Notes: generated by a model not told the origin, from the sequence alone. Positions 23,501 to 36,500 are shown, counted from the first letter of the stretch. The stretch is 64,000 nt of DNA from Cornus controversa (GCA_026545225.1 CM048849.1:52026836-52090835); one strand, 5' to 3'. Numbers and translations: made by a program.

Positions 23501-24805
23501 TATTTTCCTCAATGGTGATTTGCTGGACAAAGTTTATATGAAGCCTCATCCAGGTTTTTATCATTCGCCTCATTAGGTTTGTCAACTTAGGTGTGTTCTC
23601 TATGGTCTTAAACAGGCACCTCGAGCTTGGTTTGCCAAGTTCAGTTCTACTATTTCTCGCCTTGGCTATTCTACCAGTGCATATGATTCAGTTTTATTTA
23701 TCCGGCATACTGCACGTGGTGTTATTCTTATCTTGCTTTATATTGATGATATGATCATTACTGGGGATGATACTTAGGGTATTCAAGAACTTAAGCGGTT
23801 TCTCAATTATCAGTTTGAAATAAAAGATCTTGGACCTCTTAGTTATTTTCTTAGACTGGAAATTACTAGAGCTGCTGATGGCTACTATATTACTCAAGCA
23901 AAGTACTATTCTAATCTTCTTTCTAAAGCTAGCATCACAAACAACAAGATTGTTGATACTCCACTTGAGCCTAATATGAGACTCACTCCACATTATGGTG
24001 AACTTTTTTGTGATGGTACTTTGTATCGTCAATTGGTTGGTTGTTTGGTATATCTTACTGTCACTCGTCCAAATATTTCTCATATTATTCACATTATCAG
24101 TCAGTTCATGGCTTCACCGAGATCGGTTCACTTTGCTGCTGTTCTTCGTATTATCCGCTATGTCAAGGGTATTATATTTTGTAAACTCTTTTTCTCTCAT
24201 CAGTATTCACTGCTGCTTTGTACTTATTCTGATGTAGATTGGGCTAGGGACCCAACAGATCGTCATTCCACTACAGGATATTATTTTTTTTATGGTGACT
24301 CACTGATCTATTGGTGTAGTAAGAAGCAATCTGTTATTACTCGATCTAGTACTGAGGTTGAGTATAGAATACTTGCATATGCTACTTTTGAGCTTTTATG
24401 GTTATGATAGCATCTTCAGGATATGGGTGTTTCTTCATCTACTGCTACTCCTATCTATTGTAATAATAAGAGTGCTATTCAGATTGTACACAATGATGTT
24501 TTTCAAGAGCGGACTAAACACATTGAGATAGATTGTCATTTTGTTCATCATCATCTACTTCAGAATAGCTTACAGTTACGGTTAGTCACATTACATGATC
24601 AGATAACAGATATCTTCACCAAATCTCTTCCACCCGGGCGCTTTCAAGTGCTTGTTTTCAAACTTCAGATGACGTCGTATAACCCACCTTGAGTTTGAAG
24701 GGGAGTGTTAAAATATATTAGCATAATATATTAGTATATTTAACCTTTTTCATATCTAATTAGAATTCCTATGATTGGGGACTTACCATGTATATGATTG
24801 GGGAC
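20535..24805 (+). mobile_element. Ty1/copia LTR retrotransposon fossil
   Basis: The 5' LTR is 20535-20740 (TGTTAAAATATATTAATA to CTTATTTCTAACA). A tRNA-Met-type primer site, AGTATCAGAGC, follows at about 20742. A short match to the 3' LTR begins at 24706, preceded by a purine tract TTGAAGGGGAG. Recognisable parts in copia order are a zinc-knuckle trace (about 21365), a pre-integrase and integrase zone (about 21860-22510), reverse transcriptase (about 23230-23960) and RNase H (about 23980-24690), the integrase-before-RT order that defines copia. It is broken in many places (more than ten) and is an inactive, old copy. Confidence 0.9.
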
Positions 24806-24837
24806 TTAAAATTCTCAAGTGAAACTTATTTGATAGC

Positions 24838-26711
24838 TTCCACCACAAAATTATTTTTGACTATGTCATTTTTACTGTTATCTATCTTGATCATAAAAAG
24901 AAACAATTTTCCTTTGGAACTTGTCACTTTGTCGTAAAATTCATTCATCTCCTCGTTCTACAAAAAGAACAAATTTGCATCATAAATCTAGTAAACAATT
25001 TATTAATGATTGAGAATCATCAAATATTATTAGATATGAATTATTTGTTATATCTTTGACTCAAATTTGCATCATAAATCTACATAAATGAGTATACTTC
25101 ATTGATACATAATAATAAAGAATGACATATTTTTCATATTATAATTTTTTTTTTAAATAGAATGTTTGAAAATATAATAATTTCTTTGAAAGCATTTAAC
25201 GTCTTTTGTTTTGCAATTAGTCCATCCTTTTGTACTTCAACTTTCTTCTTGCATTGCTTACATGCATTGTACCATGGTTCAGATGCATTTTTAATCTCTA
25301 TAATTATTACTCCAAAATAGTAATGTGTTTTCTGCAGGTTGAGTGACAAAATATATTATAATATTGATACATTTCAAATGAATTGTTTTATCCATAAATT
25401 TTATGAGTGAGGAAAAAGTATTACTTGACTTTTTAACTGTATTAGCTCATCTAATGAACAATTTATTTATTATTGAAAATCATCAAATATTGTTAGATAT
25501 GCATTATTTGTTATATCATTGATTCGAAATCGCATCTTAAATCTACATAAATGAGTATACTTCATTGATACATAATAATAAATAATGACATATTTGTCAT
25601 ATTGTGATTTTTTTATAAAAAAAAAAATAGAATGTTTGAAGATCTAATAATACCTTTAAAAACTTTTAGCGTTTTTTGTTTTGCAATTTAACTGAGTCTA
25701 TCCTCTCATACTTCAGCGTTTTTCTTATATTGCTTACATGCATTGTACCATGGTTCGGATGTATTTTTAATCTCTATAATTCTTGTTTCGAAAAAGTAAT
25801 GTGTTTTCTGCATTCTGCATGTTAAGTGACAAAATATATTTTTTTAACAGAAATTAATTATAATCATGTGATTTAATAAAATAAATAAATGAATATATAA
25901 AAAAATAATAATAATTTAATATCTTTAATGCTATTGTAAACTTTCCAATTATGTCTTCAAGTGAAAAATTTTTAGCCTCTTCGAATAATTGATATTTTGA
26001 ACTTGAAATTAGAGCGTCTATGTCTTTGTCATTTACATTTTATTCAAATCTATCAAAGCATAATAAATTATTGGAACAATATGCTGTTGATATGTACAAA
26101 TACACTTCTGTTTGATTTTTTAACTATTGATAGTTGATTAGCTTCCACCAATCATGTCATACCAGTCATGATATTTTTTAAGTAAAATTAATAATTAAAA
26201 TCTAATGTAAGTAAGAAGAAATAAATAACCAATCAATATCATATGCATAATACTTTGACTCTTTCAATTTCTATATTAATTTGTAATGTAGATCCTGATT
26301 GTGTTTGAAGACCCAAAATTGAAATATAATATTATTTTTTTATTTTATGTTTATTTAGATATAATAAATATATAAAGTGAATAATCTCAATGTTGTGTGA
26401 TAAGTTACCTTTGAATGTATTGATTGACAAATGTGTAATTGTGATAATAGGTCTTTCGTTTCTTAGATTCGTTATCAAATTTTCTTCATTCTCATCAAGA
26501 TCGTCCTACAATGTCAAAGTAATTGTTCTTAAACTGTTATAAAAAATAATTAGTTCAATAATTTATAATGGTAATTATGAGCATTTATGTAGTGTTGTAG
26601 TGATGTACCTCATATCCATTATAACGATGTCTCGTAATTTAGATGTTCCTCCATTGTTCTTCTTAACTATGTTGAAAGTAGGTGATACTTCAATAACGAT
26701 TTCCAAGGCAT
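24838..26711 (-). pseudogene. Decayed replication protein A large-subunit-like gene (RPA70-like)
   Basis: On the minus strand, separate exon-like pieces follow the order of the C-terminal part of RPA70. 26711-26609 reads VSPTFNIVKKNNGGTSKLRD, an OB-fold signature, between AG and GT. 26505-26409 reads RPIITITHLSINTFK, also between AG and GT. About 26330-26260 reads STLQINIEIERVK. About 25333-25210 carries the zinc-finger part KNASEPWYNACKQCKKKVE, and about 24965-24838 reads SKGKLFLFMIKIDNSKNDI. RPA70 binds single-stranded DNA in replication and repair. The first two pieces do not join in phase and no N-terminal half or start is seen, so I call it a relic. Such RPA-like genes are often carried by plant Helitrons, but I saw no matching Helitron ends here. 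Confidence 0.6.
25000..25845. repeat. Duplicated zinc-finger exon region of the RPA-like relic
   Basis: Two copies of about 350 bp, at roughly 25005-25357 and 25470-25840, lie about 470 bp apart. Shared anchors are AAATGAGTATACTTCATTGA and ACATGCATTGTACCATGGTTC. On the minus strand the 25.2-kb copy keeps the WYNACKQCKKKVE finger. The 25.7-kb copy has Cys changed to Tyr (CKQYKKN) and a stop soon after, so it is the more decayed one. Confidence 0.75.
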
Positions 26712-27989
26712 CTTGTAAGAATAAAAATTAAACTTATAGATTTATATATAAGAGAAAATATATATAAGGAGAGTAAAGAGTTAAAAGAAAACAAACCTAT
26801 AGTTTTTTTTTCATCAATGTACTTGTTCAAGTCCTTGAAGTCCACAAAATTATATTTTATTTTTCTAAACTTACAACTTCAAGCTCCAATCAAAACAACA
26901 AAATAAACCGTGTAAATTGGAGAATAACAGATACAAAAGCTACTGAAGATATTCTCAAAGCTCAACCAAACTTGTTGAAAAGGAAACCAAAAGACTAAGA
27001 ATATAGACACCATTTCCAACTTTAGCTTCAAATGTTTTATAGCAATGACTTGAATGACATATCTCTCATCAAACCAACCATACAACAACTTAACATAATG
27101 TTTTGCAAACAACTTTCAGACCAGAAATAACATTAAGAGAGTGAAGATAGAATCTTGTATACATAATGCCATAAATAACAAACAAAACCACAATTTGCCT
27201 TAACCATATATGCATAAAGTTACTAATCTTAGACTTTTAGGGAGGCCAAAGAAATTGGATCATATTGATCACCTTCTGATTTAATTTTATTTTTTAAGTA
27301 AACTATCACCACTCTTTAGAAATAAAATGATCAGACATGTTGGTGCAACTACCGCAGACCAGATGAGAAGTATGGAGGGCATGGTGTTGGATGGAGTCCA
27401 TGGTGTTGGATGGAGTCCATTTATGCCATACCTTTTTTCAGTGCCTCAAGATTGGAAAGAGGTAACAGTCTACTTCATCAAAATAGAGTTTTAACTATAT
27501 TTGAAGAAATTTATTGATCTTAATCAAATAAAAATAAATTATTCAATCGTATTTATGTCCAACTGATCCAACTATTGACTTCTACATCATACCTTGCAGG
27601 GTTTAGTTTTTATCGAAAGCCTTAAATCACTTCTTTAAATTAGTCTTTTGATCTATATTTTAGTTTCCTGTATCGATTGCAGATTTAAGTGGACAGACGT
27701 AATTTTTTATTAAAAAATTTTGATTTCAAAAGCAAATAGCAAACAAAAAGGAGAAAAAAAAAGGCAAAGAAAAGAACTCACATGTAGGCTGAGATGAAAC
27801 CGAATCAAATGAGTGTTGATAAGATTCGGGAGAAAGTTGAGAACTGCGATGAGAGCCTTGTTGATGAGAGCCAAGAGGAAGATGAGAGCGGAGAGGAAGA
27901 ATGGAGAACCGTAGTCGAGAGGAAGAGCAATTTTATAGGTGTTTAGGGCCTCATTGTACAATTTTTTTTTACAAGAAAGAGTTTTGTTT
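26712..27989. other. No gene supported; short direct repeat
   Basis: AT-rich DNA upstream of the RPA-like relic. A 20-bp unit (CATGGTGTTGGATGGAGTC) is present twice in a row at about 27380-27418. GT/AG-like signals occur, but I could not place a first RPA exon. Confidence 0.45.
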
Positions 27990-28530
27990 TTTTAAATTTA
28001 GAAATTAGAAATAAAAAGAAAGGGTTAATAAAAAGGAAAGGGTTTTGCTTGAGAAATAATTTAAATAAAAAAGTAAATTTAAAAATTAGAAATAAAAAGA
28101 AAGGGTCGCGAAAAAGGGTTTTGCCCTTTTAAATTTAGAAATTAGAAATAAAAAGAAAGGGTTAATAAAAAATGAAAGGATTTTGCTCGGGAAATAATTT
28201 AAATAAAAAAGTAAATTTATAAATTTGAAACAAAAAGAAGGGTTACTAAAAAAAGGAAAGGGTTCTGCTTGGGGAATAATTTAAATAAAAAGTAAATTTA
28301 GAAATTATAAATAAAAAGAAAGAGTTGATAAAAAAGAAAAACTCCTTTGTACATTTAGAAATTAGAAATAAAAAGAAATGGTTAATAAAAAAAGAAAGGG
28401 TGTTGCTTGGGAAATAATTTAAATAAAAAGTAAATTTAGAAATTAGAAATAAAAAGAAAGAGTTAATAAAAAAAGAAAAAAGGTTTTGCTTGGGAAATAA
28501 TTTAAATAAAAAGGGAAAGGATTTTGCTTG
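27990..28530. repeat. Minisatellite of purine-rich units
   Basis: Five or six imperfect units of about 80-110 bp each hold AAATTAGAAATAAAAAGAAA, GGGTTAATAAAAA, GGGTTTTGCTTGGGAAATAA and TTTAAATAAAAAGTAAATTT in that order. Some units are truncated. One strand is almost entirely purine over long stretches. Confidence 0.75.
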
Positions 28531-28931
28531 GGTAATTCAATTTTTTTAATTTAAAAATAAAAAAATAGTGTACTGAAATTAAAAACTCCTTTGGACTTTT
28601 ATATTTATATATATATATATAATACTCCTTTTAACACTAAACCTAGCTCCATCTAATTTCTTTTTTACTATTGATTTTTTGCTGCTATAATATATGAACT
28701 TCAAGACTTTGATCTATATGGTGTTAATTAACTATTGTTTTTTTTTTTGGGTCATTAGAGTCAGGAATTTATTCCAGGGGCACGTTGAATATGATTAAAT
28801 TTTTTTTTTCAATTAACATGACAAGTAACAAGTCAAAAAATAGAAGTTCAATAATAGTGCAATAATCAAGATTTAAATAATGTGTTATTATTTTCTAAAA
28901 AAAATTCATAAACATAAAATACCAACATTAA

Positions 28932-29582
28932 GGGCCTGTTTGGTAACCATTTATGTTTAGTGTTTATTGTTTAAGTGTTTATATAAACAGTGTTTATGTT
29001 ACAATTTTGTTTATCTATAAACACGAGTATTGTTTGATAACGAAAAAATGTTTGGCTTATTTTAACAATCATAAACAGAAAAACATGTTTGTTATCCTAA
29101 AACTGATTTTTTTTAAAAAATAAACTTAACACAATAAACTGCATAAAAAGTCAAATTCATGCTACAAGAAATCTATATAGCAATAACAGAGCAAGAAATA
29201 TACATAGAAAAGAAATAAATAATATTAGGTTAAATATATATTTACACACTGCAAATTATACTGTAAAACTAGAATGATCCACAACCCAGAAGGCCCTAAC
29301 AAGTAGGGGGATGCACACAATTTGGTTCCTTACGGTTAGTGGGAGAACCGGAACCAGAATCGTTCCCAACGGTTCCTTAATTTTGAAATCAGAATAAATG
29401 AGTTCGGTTCAATTCGGTTATTATAAAAGTTGTATTTAACCTTCTAATAGTTATAATAACTTCATTGTTTAAAATTTTTTACATAACAAAAGGTTATTAT
29501 AACTATTACAATGATTTTATAACAGTTATATTTATATACATATATATATATATAATAGAAAATCATTATAGGAGTTTTATAG

Positions 29583-29630
<48 letters not shown>

Positions 29631-30464
29631 CGGTTCCAGTTCCAAGGCTTTGAATCGAAAACGTAGTGAATGGTTCCTAAAATTTAGAGTCGGAACTGGA
29701 ACTTGAACCGTAGTGAATGGTTCGGTTCGGTTCAGTTAAAGTTCTTTATGGTTCCACCGATTTTTTGTGCACCCCTACCAACAAAACAAAATATATATAA
29801 TAACTATAGAAAAATTGAAAGTTTTTCAATTTGTATGGAGTGAGAAGAGGGATTTGGAGGGCATACTCTTTCTCTTGATCTTCTTATGCTATTACTTTCT
29901 TTTTCATTTTTTTTTATTTCTATTTTCCTTTCAACACTGAAAATGAATGAATGACTTCTTGTTTCTTTGACAAGGAAATGGTTGAGACTTCTTTGTTTTT
30001 TTTTCCTCAAATAAGGTTTTTTTTTTTAGCATGAGTGTCCCTAAGTAACTATTTCTTATTATCAAGTATATCAGTAATTATTCATATTATACCCAATATT
30101 TTTTCCTCAAGGCAATTGATGCTCTTTAATTTTGTCTACACTTGATAATTCTAATATTTTTATCGTTGTATCAAACAATAGCCTTTTATAATTTTTTATT
30201 CTTTTCATTTTCTCACTTTTAGTTTCAATTTTTAATTAAAATAATATAACCACCATTTTAGATAAAAAAGAAATTTTTTTTTTTTAATAAACATAAACAA
30301 TAAATATCATTTTGGTGTTTAGGATTTGAAGGCTTAACTACATTGTTATTTTAAAAGCGTTTTGACAATTTATAAACAAAACAAAAATTATCAAACATGT
30401 CTATCCCAAAAATATGTTTTTATAAACAATAAACACTAAACATAAACGATTACCAAACGGGCCC
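28932..30464. mobile_element. PIF/Harbinger-type DNA transposon (non-autonomous)
   Basis: The terminal inverted repeats start GGGCCTGTTTGGTAACCA on the left and, on the opposite strand, GGGCCCGTTTGGTAATCG on the right. The match continues through TTTATGTTTAGTGTTTATTG for about 42 bp. A 3-bp TAA duplication flanks it at 28929-28931 and 30465-30467. The GGGCCTGTTTGG start and TAA target are typical of Harbinger/Tourist elements. The 1.53-kb interior lacks a transposase and holds another transposon and a TA microsatellite. Confidence 0.8.
29304..29777. mobile_element. hAT-type MITE nested in the Harbinger element
   Basis: The ends are TAGGGGGATGCACACAA on the left and, on the opposite strand, TAGGGGTGCACAAAAAA on the right. 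The 8-bp flanks CTAACAAG and CCAACAAA match at six of eight positions, consistent with an aged hAT target duplication. The interior has several GGTTCGGTTC-type subrepeats in opposite orientations and a TA run of about 48 bp at 29584-29630. Confidence 0.7.
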
Positions 30465-31715
30465 TAAGTTTATAAAATTAGGGTAGTGATATTTGTACTC
30501 CATGAAACTACTATAGCGATCCAAACCTTATTTTATTAAAAGAAAATGACGATACTGCCCTTTATTCTAAAATGAAAGTATATATGGAGTTGTTTATGTA
30601 CATCTCTTCAACCCTCCTTTTATGTGATTTTATCATTTTCTCTACAAATATTTATTTTTTGCCGAATATTCTGTACATCAATAAAATAATAATAAAAGTT
30701 GAAATTCAAATCTTTGAAACAACAAATGAATACTATATCCTCAATATTTGATCCCGTAGAGCAATTAAACAATGAAAAAATGAATTTTCTTATAAACAAA
30801 AAAAAATGATTCAAGTTAGTTCATAATTCATATGTAACCCAACGCTCTGCCACAATGAAAAAAAAATTGATAATTTTTTTACGAAAGAGATTTGGGTTAT
30901 AGTATTTCAAAGTGAAAGATTGTTATCGATCTTCATTCATAGATAAACATGGAGTTTGAGAATGCTATTAATTTTCATAAAAAATGAAAACCTGTGTAAG
31001 AATATATCTGACGTCTCACAAATCGTACGAATTATTTGATGGGGTAGACTCGTCATTTTATTTTATAGAAACATGAATTGGAACGAGAGAGGTGTTTTGT
31101 GAAGCGCCAATAACACTACCCTAAAATTATCTATATTTTGTGGTATATCCTCTATTTTCTTAAGTTGAAGATGGAGGTTTCGACTCCTATTAAAAACAAA
31201 AGTGAGTGTGTGAGTTACAACTAGGAAAAAAATAAAGAAGAGAAAAAAAATAAAAAGAGAGAAATAAAGATAATAGTTTAACATACATCATACCGTGCAA
31301 TAAGAAGAAATTTTAAGGAGAGAAAAATAAAACAAAAGAAGAAGAAGAAGAAAATAAAAGGAAATGAAAAATGAGAGACCTTTGAAAAGGAAAAAAAATT
31401 AGGATTTGATTGGAAAGGAGGAACAACAACTTTTTTTTTTTTGAAAATATCAAAGAAATTTGAATAAGAAGAAAAGTAAAAGAAATGAAGAATTAGAAAA
31501 ATATTCTGTGAGAATTTTTAAGGGCATGTTGTAATTTATTACTAAATTATGTACCTAAAAGTAAATTAAAAACGTTTAGGACAAGCTCGGGGGGAGCACT
31601 TGCCTCTTGAGCTATGTTCTAGATCATTACATACCATCAACTAGAACGTTTGGATTATTTCTTCTCAATCATATTGAGCTAAAAATAATAATAAAAATAT
31701 ATGAATAATGATTTA
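30465..31715. other. Intergenic, no gene seen
   Basis: AT-rich DNA with purine-rich patches (for example 31310-31400, rich in AAGAAGAAG). I find no coding region with family features. Confidence 0.5.
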
Positions 31716-31906
31716 GGTTTTGTTTCGATTGACTTTTCAAGTTCAAAAATTGTTTTGGAGAGTATTTGGATAGGTAAGGCTGAAGAGATTCAGAGTCCAA
31801 AAAGAGCGTTCAAAGGAAACTAGTGAGTACCAGCTTCCCTATTTAGCTTCTGCTTCTCTTTTTATTCTGCGTAAAAGTTGAAGCAAAAACTCAGCCAAAC
31901 AGAGCC
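31716..31906. mobile_element. Tourist-like MITE, 191 bp
   Basis: The left end GGTTTTGTTTCGATTGAC and the right end, read on the other strand as GGCTCTGTTTGGCTGAG, form degenerate inverted repeats. The flanking triplets are TTA at 31713-31715 and 31907-31909. It is non-coding. Confidence 0.55.
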
Positions 31907-31909
31907 TTA

Positions 31910-32329
31910 GTGCCCATTTGAAGAGCTTCCAGGGGGATTGAAATGAACTTTCACGTCCACGAAGTCATTTTCAAAAAAATGTTTAGTATTTGGTGAAATA
32001 AGAAAAATAAATTTCTAATGAAAGTCGGAGTCCTAAAAAGTCAGTTCAAAGGAGGCCGAAAAAACTTGCTTTTGAAAGAAATCCATAATTATTTTAAGTA
32101 ACAAATTTTATAGACAATTTGACTTCATTTTATTTCATAAAACTTGACTATTGAGAGTAATTATCAATGGTAAATTTGTCAAGTTAAAAGTGTGTTAATT
32201 GTTGAAGGAATTTCAAAAAATTCATCCACCAAACAAATTTTTTTTTTAAAATTCCTTTTATTGGAAGTATTTTTAAAGACCTTTTAAATGGAAGTAATTT
32301 TATAATCAGAAAGCTTCTCCAAACAAGCC
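31910..32329. mobile_element. Tourist-like MITE, 420 bp
   Basis: It begins immediately after the TTA shared with the previous MITE, with GTGCCCATTTGAAGAGCTT. It ends at 32329, where the other strand reads GGCTTGTTTGGAGAAGCTT, and TTA follows at 32330-32332. The interior repeats AAAGTC and GGAGT motifs in both orientations and encodes nothing. Confidence 0.6.
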
Positions 32330-32659
32330 TTAGAGTCCGAATCGAATTAAATCGAAAATACTTTTACGTGGTGTAATCTATCACTTCACTCCGTGTGAAT
32401 CCCACCACTTTATTAACTTAAAAGCATTAATGGACTAGTTGGGGTTCATATCATTACTCAAAAAATATTGGACTATTTATAAAAGATATAATATCTCAAA
32501 CTAATTCAATTGGTTTAAGACTCTGATGGAATTAGTTTCAAATTTTATAAATTCGCAAACTGAATTGGTTTTGATATTAGAACGAATTTTTTTGCTGGAG
32601 AGATTATTAGTTCGTCAGATAAATATATCTGTGTCGTTTTTTTATTCCAACATTTGTTA

Positions 32660-33242
32660 GGCCAGCAGCAATGGGATGGCCAGACTTGTGTCTGGAATAG
32701 GATAGTCAAAATAGTGGGGCTCACTCAAAGGATAGCTAAGTGGAATGCGGTGAACCACATAGCTAACCAAATGTGTATATATATATTTTTTCTTTATTTT
32801 TTTTGATATCAATGCCATGTCTATATATATATATGTATCATTTACTTAAATGTCAACAACTTTTGTTACAAATTAAATTTTTTGATGAAACTAATTCTGT
32901 TCTATAGATAATTTCGAGAGCTTTAATTTGAGTACCACTTAGGCTATTTTTTGACTTAAAACAAAAAAATTATGAATTTTTTAAGTTAAAAAAGTATAAA
33001 AAATTTAATATAAATATGTATATACATAAAATTTTAAGATAAATTTAATTGTGTGGGTAATGAAAATTTGAAGAACCTATTGTAGAGTCAAAATTTAGAG
33101 ATTATGATGTGGCTGGCTAAAATTTAAATCTGGAGAACCTGTAGAGTCAAAATTTAGAGATCTTGACATGATGATGTGATTGACTAAAAAGCTAAAATTT
33201 AAATTTGGAGAACCAAATTTGAAGAACTCATTGTGGATGCCC
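32660..33242. mobile_element. Tourist-like MITE in the PDAP1-like promoter
   Basis: The ends are GGCCAGCAGCAATGGGA on the left and, on the other strand, GGGCATCCACAATGAG on the right, flanked by TTA at 32657-32659 and 33243-33245. Internal short repeats (GAGTCAAAATTTAGAGAT twice) are present. Its right edge lies about 300 bp before the start codon of the next gene, so it probably forms part of that promoter. Confidence 0.6.
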
Positions 33243-33539
33243 TTAGTGGTGATATGTTACTGGCCCGGAGCAAGTGGTCCGGAACCGACTAATAATTTCT
33301 CTTATTGTGGAACCCAAACAAAAAAGGTAACATACTTTTTTATCAGTATCCGAGCACCCACAGGGGATATTAATCTCCACGATACTCCACGCAACTTTGC
33401 TGCTTTCGACAACTAGGGTTTTTTTTCGGAATCTATCAGAGAAGATAAAAGGTCTCTTCGACGAGAGAAAGAGAAACCAAATTAATTAAGAAAGAAGAAC
33501 CAGAGGACTCAATTCGGGAGTTTCCAGTGCGTCGAAGCC

Positions 33540-36500
33540 ATGGGAAGAGGAAAGTTCAAGGGAAAGCCCACTGGTCGACGCCAATTCTCCACTCCCGAAG
33601 AGATGCGTATGCACCTCTCCTCTCTCTCTATATATGTATATATATACTTCTACCGTAATATGTGTGTTTATATCACTTGATTGATGGATTGATTGTGCTA
33701 ATAGGATGCTTTTATGTAAATTATTGGAAGTGAATTGGAATTATTGATTTTATTTATCTATTTTTGTGTTATTTAGATTGAATTTGGTGAATTGCTGAAG
33801 CTGATTATGATCCTTGTTTGTATTGTTGATAGAATGACTTCTTTTTATTTGAATTTTCCGAGTATTTGTGACTGTTTCTGAAACTTTGAAGTATTTATGT
33901 TTCGACATGATTGCTTAATGAATTTCTGGCGAACCTGGTATTAAGAATATGTTTTTGTGTATGAAATACCTGTTGCTTTGCATAGATTACAGATTTAATA
34001 AAACCTAAATAAAGAAGAACGAATTTGGATATAATTGAGGCAAGTGATCACCTAAGGAAGATCCATCGCACCCTCTCTGTCCGATAACACACTTAAAGGT
34101 TTGGTGGCTTCTTGATAGAGCACCATGGTTGTGGTAGGTAATCTATACATGAAATATCAAAAATACTATTTCTTGTTCCTCATTCTTTGCAGATTATCAG
34201 TCCATGGCTACATATACGATCAATATATGCTGTAGAATGTACACAAATGAAAACATAAGCATATCCGTATAGATTAGATCAACCAAAAATTCAGAAAAGA
34301 TTCAAAAATTTAAGTAAAATTTCAAATAGAATATTACAACTTAATGGATTTCAAAGAAAATTTCTGGAATCCGATAACTATTCTTTAAAAATAATGAAAA
34401 AATTACAGAAGTTATTTTGTTGAATTAGGTGTGTTCCTTTATTTGTATGATGTGCACTCTAATATTTTTACAAACCTTGTTTTTTTGGAATATTGTGAAC
34501 TTACGATTAAGGTATGTATATATTTTTCTTTGCATCAATAGAATTTATGGGGACACAGATTCCATCCAATGAAATCCTTTTTCCAGATCTCATGCATTTG
34601 ATTAATCTAGAATTACCAAAGGGGCCTGATTATGAGAATCTGTGGGGGTGTTTTAAATGATCTAATAAAATTTTGTCGAAGTAGGTTTTTAGAAAAGAAA
34701 TTGAAAATTGGGTGAATAAAATGGTGGTGTTTGGGCTTTGCTAAGTAAAGATTTGGCTGGCTCTGTCAATCGGTCCAGCCTGAGCAGGCCTAGGCAAGCC
34801 TGAACTCAGCACGACATGGAAAGACTGCCCTAAGTGAAGATAATATCATTCTCTTGAAAGAGCTACAGGGTAAGTTTAGGCTGCTCCAATTTGAGGAAAA
34901 TTTGGAAGCTTCATAAGCTCAGCTGACAAATAGAAACTTCAATGATCAAACTTAAATCAATGTAACAAAAAAAAAAGAAACTTAAAAGTCCATACTAGAG
35001 AGAGAGAGAGCTTGCATCTGATTTACGATATTTTATTATTATTATTTTGGTGGGGGGGGGTGTGTGTGTGTTGGTGGGCGGGGCAAGCGTGGAATATCCT
35101 GGTTGAGGGCAACCCCATGTTCCAAGAAGAAAGAAATTGGGGTTCCCAATGCTTCTCCACTCCCGACAATGTGATGGTATGAATTTTAGAGCCCTTGGCG
35201 TTTACTTTTATATTTTTAGTTACTCAACAGTATTTGAGTTCTTTATCTTTTCAACAATTTTATATTGGTTTGATTTTTGGTTAGTGGTGTTGTTATTGAT
35301 TTCTTTTTTAATGTTTATTTATTTATTTATTCCCGGTAAGTTCTTTATGTATATCTTTTCTGGTTGGTATGGAGATAAAAATCTAGTTTCGTAGTGTTGC
35401 CAACACTTGGGATGATGGGTGATGTATTGACTGACTTCATGACTTTATGATTTAAATGCTTGCAGTTGCTGGTACTTCGTCTCGTCCTCGCACATTTAAA
35501 CGGGTATAATTTTTATCTTAATTTTTCATACTTTTTCTAATTATTGTTCTAAGTTGTGTTGGAATTTCCCATGTGAATGAACAGCTCTCCTCTGCTTTAC
35601 ATGGCATTGGAAGGTATAAATCCATCATCAATAGGGCCGTTAGAGAGATTAGTCATTTCATCACAATTCACAAATGGTTGGGAAAACCTTAAATATTCTT
35701 TTTCCAAGAAACCTAAAATTGATCCTATAACTTTGTTTATGATATGTGTATGCTGATAATGAATGCTGGGGTTTTGACATTGAAATGCATTGGGACATGA
35801 TAATTCTCCAAAATCTAGACACAGCATATTGCATTCACGTTTGTCAGTTTCTAAGTGAAATGATATGATATTCTTATGTGCATCTTTTGAGTGGACAAAC
35901 GTGAATGCTTGTCTAAGCATTCGAACAGGTGTTCCATATGGGTGGAAATGAGTGTTGTGTTGGCAGGTGTCTGACATGCCAATTGTATATTAGGAAAAAT
36001 GTGCTACTATCATAGTCTTTAGTTGTAATAATTCACATTATATAATGGTTGGATTCTTGGTGACATCCAACCATGCTGTGTTGTACTAATTTCTTTTGGA
36101 GTCACTTTCACTTTCATCTGCATCATATTAAATCTATTTTGTTATTAGGAAGAAGCCGAAGTAGAAGAGGAAGAGAAATCTGAAGAATCTGAAGAGGAGT
36201 CCCAGGATGAACCTGAAGTTAGTAATATGGGTCAATTCCCTATAAAAATGCTTCCTGGCCTTTCAGATTGTGTTTAGTGATGGATTTTATATATTTTGCT
36301 TGTTATATGGAATAACCAGTCTGTTTAATTCAGTTTATTTTTTTGTTATTAATGTTGTTTGCAGAAGAGGAAAGGCACCCAAGGTATTATTGAGATTGAG
36401 AATCCTAATTTGGCAAAGCCAAAGACCTTGAAAGCTAGAGATGTTGACGTGAGTCACACAAATTGCTCATCTATTGTTTTAGTAAATTTTCTGCAAAATA

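Noticed and set aside
27710-27961. 83-residue minus-strand frame upstream of the RPA-like relic
   Set aside because: Leu/Phe-rich without family signature; could be leader DNA but there is no support for coding.
34980-35080. AG, TTA and G/T runs in intron 1
   Set aside because: Simple-sequence runs; no regulatory pattern could be supported.
35597-35977. 126-residue minus-strand open frame (MSDTCQHNTHFHPYG...)
   Set aside because: It lies inside intron 2 of the PDAP1-like gene on the opposite strand and shows no domain I recognise. Probably repeat-derived or chance.
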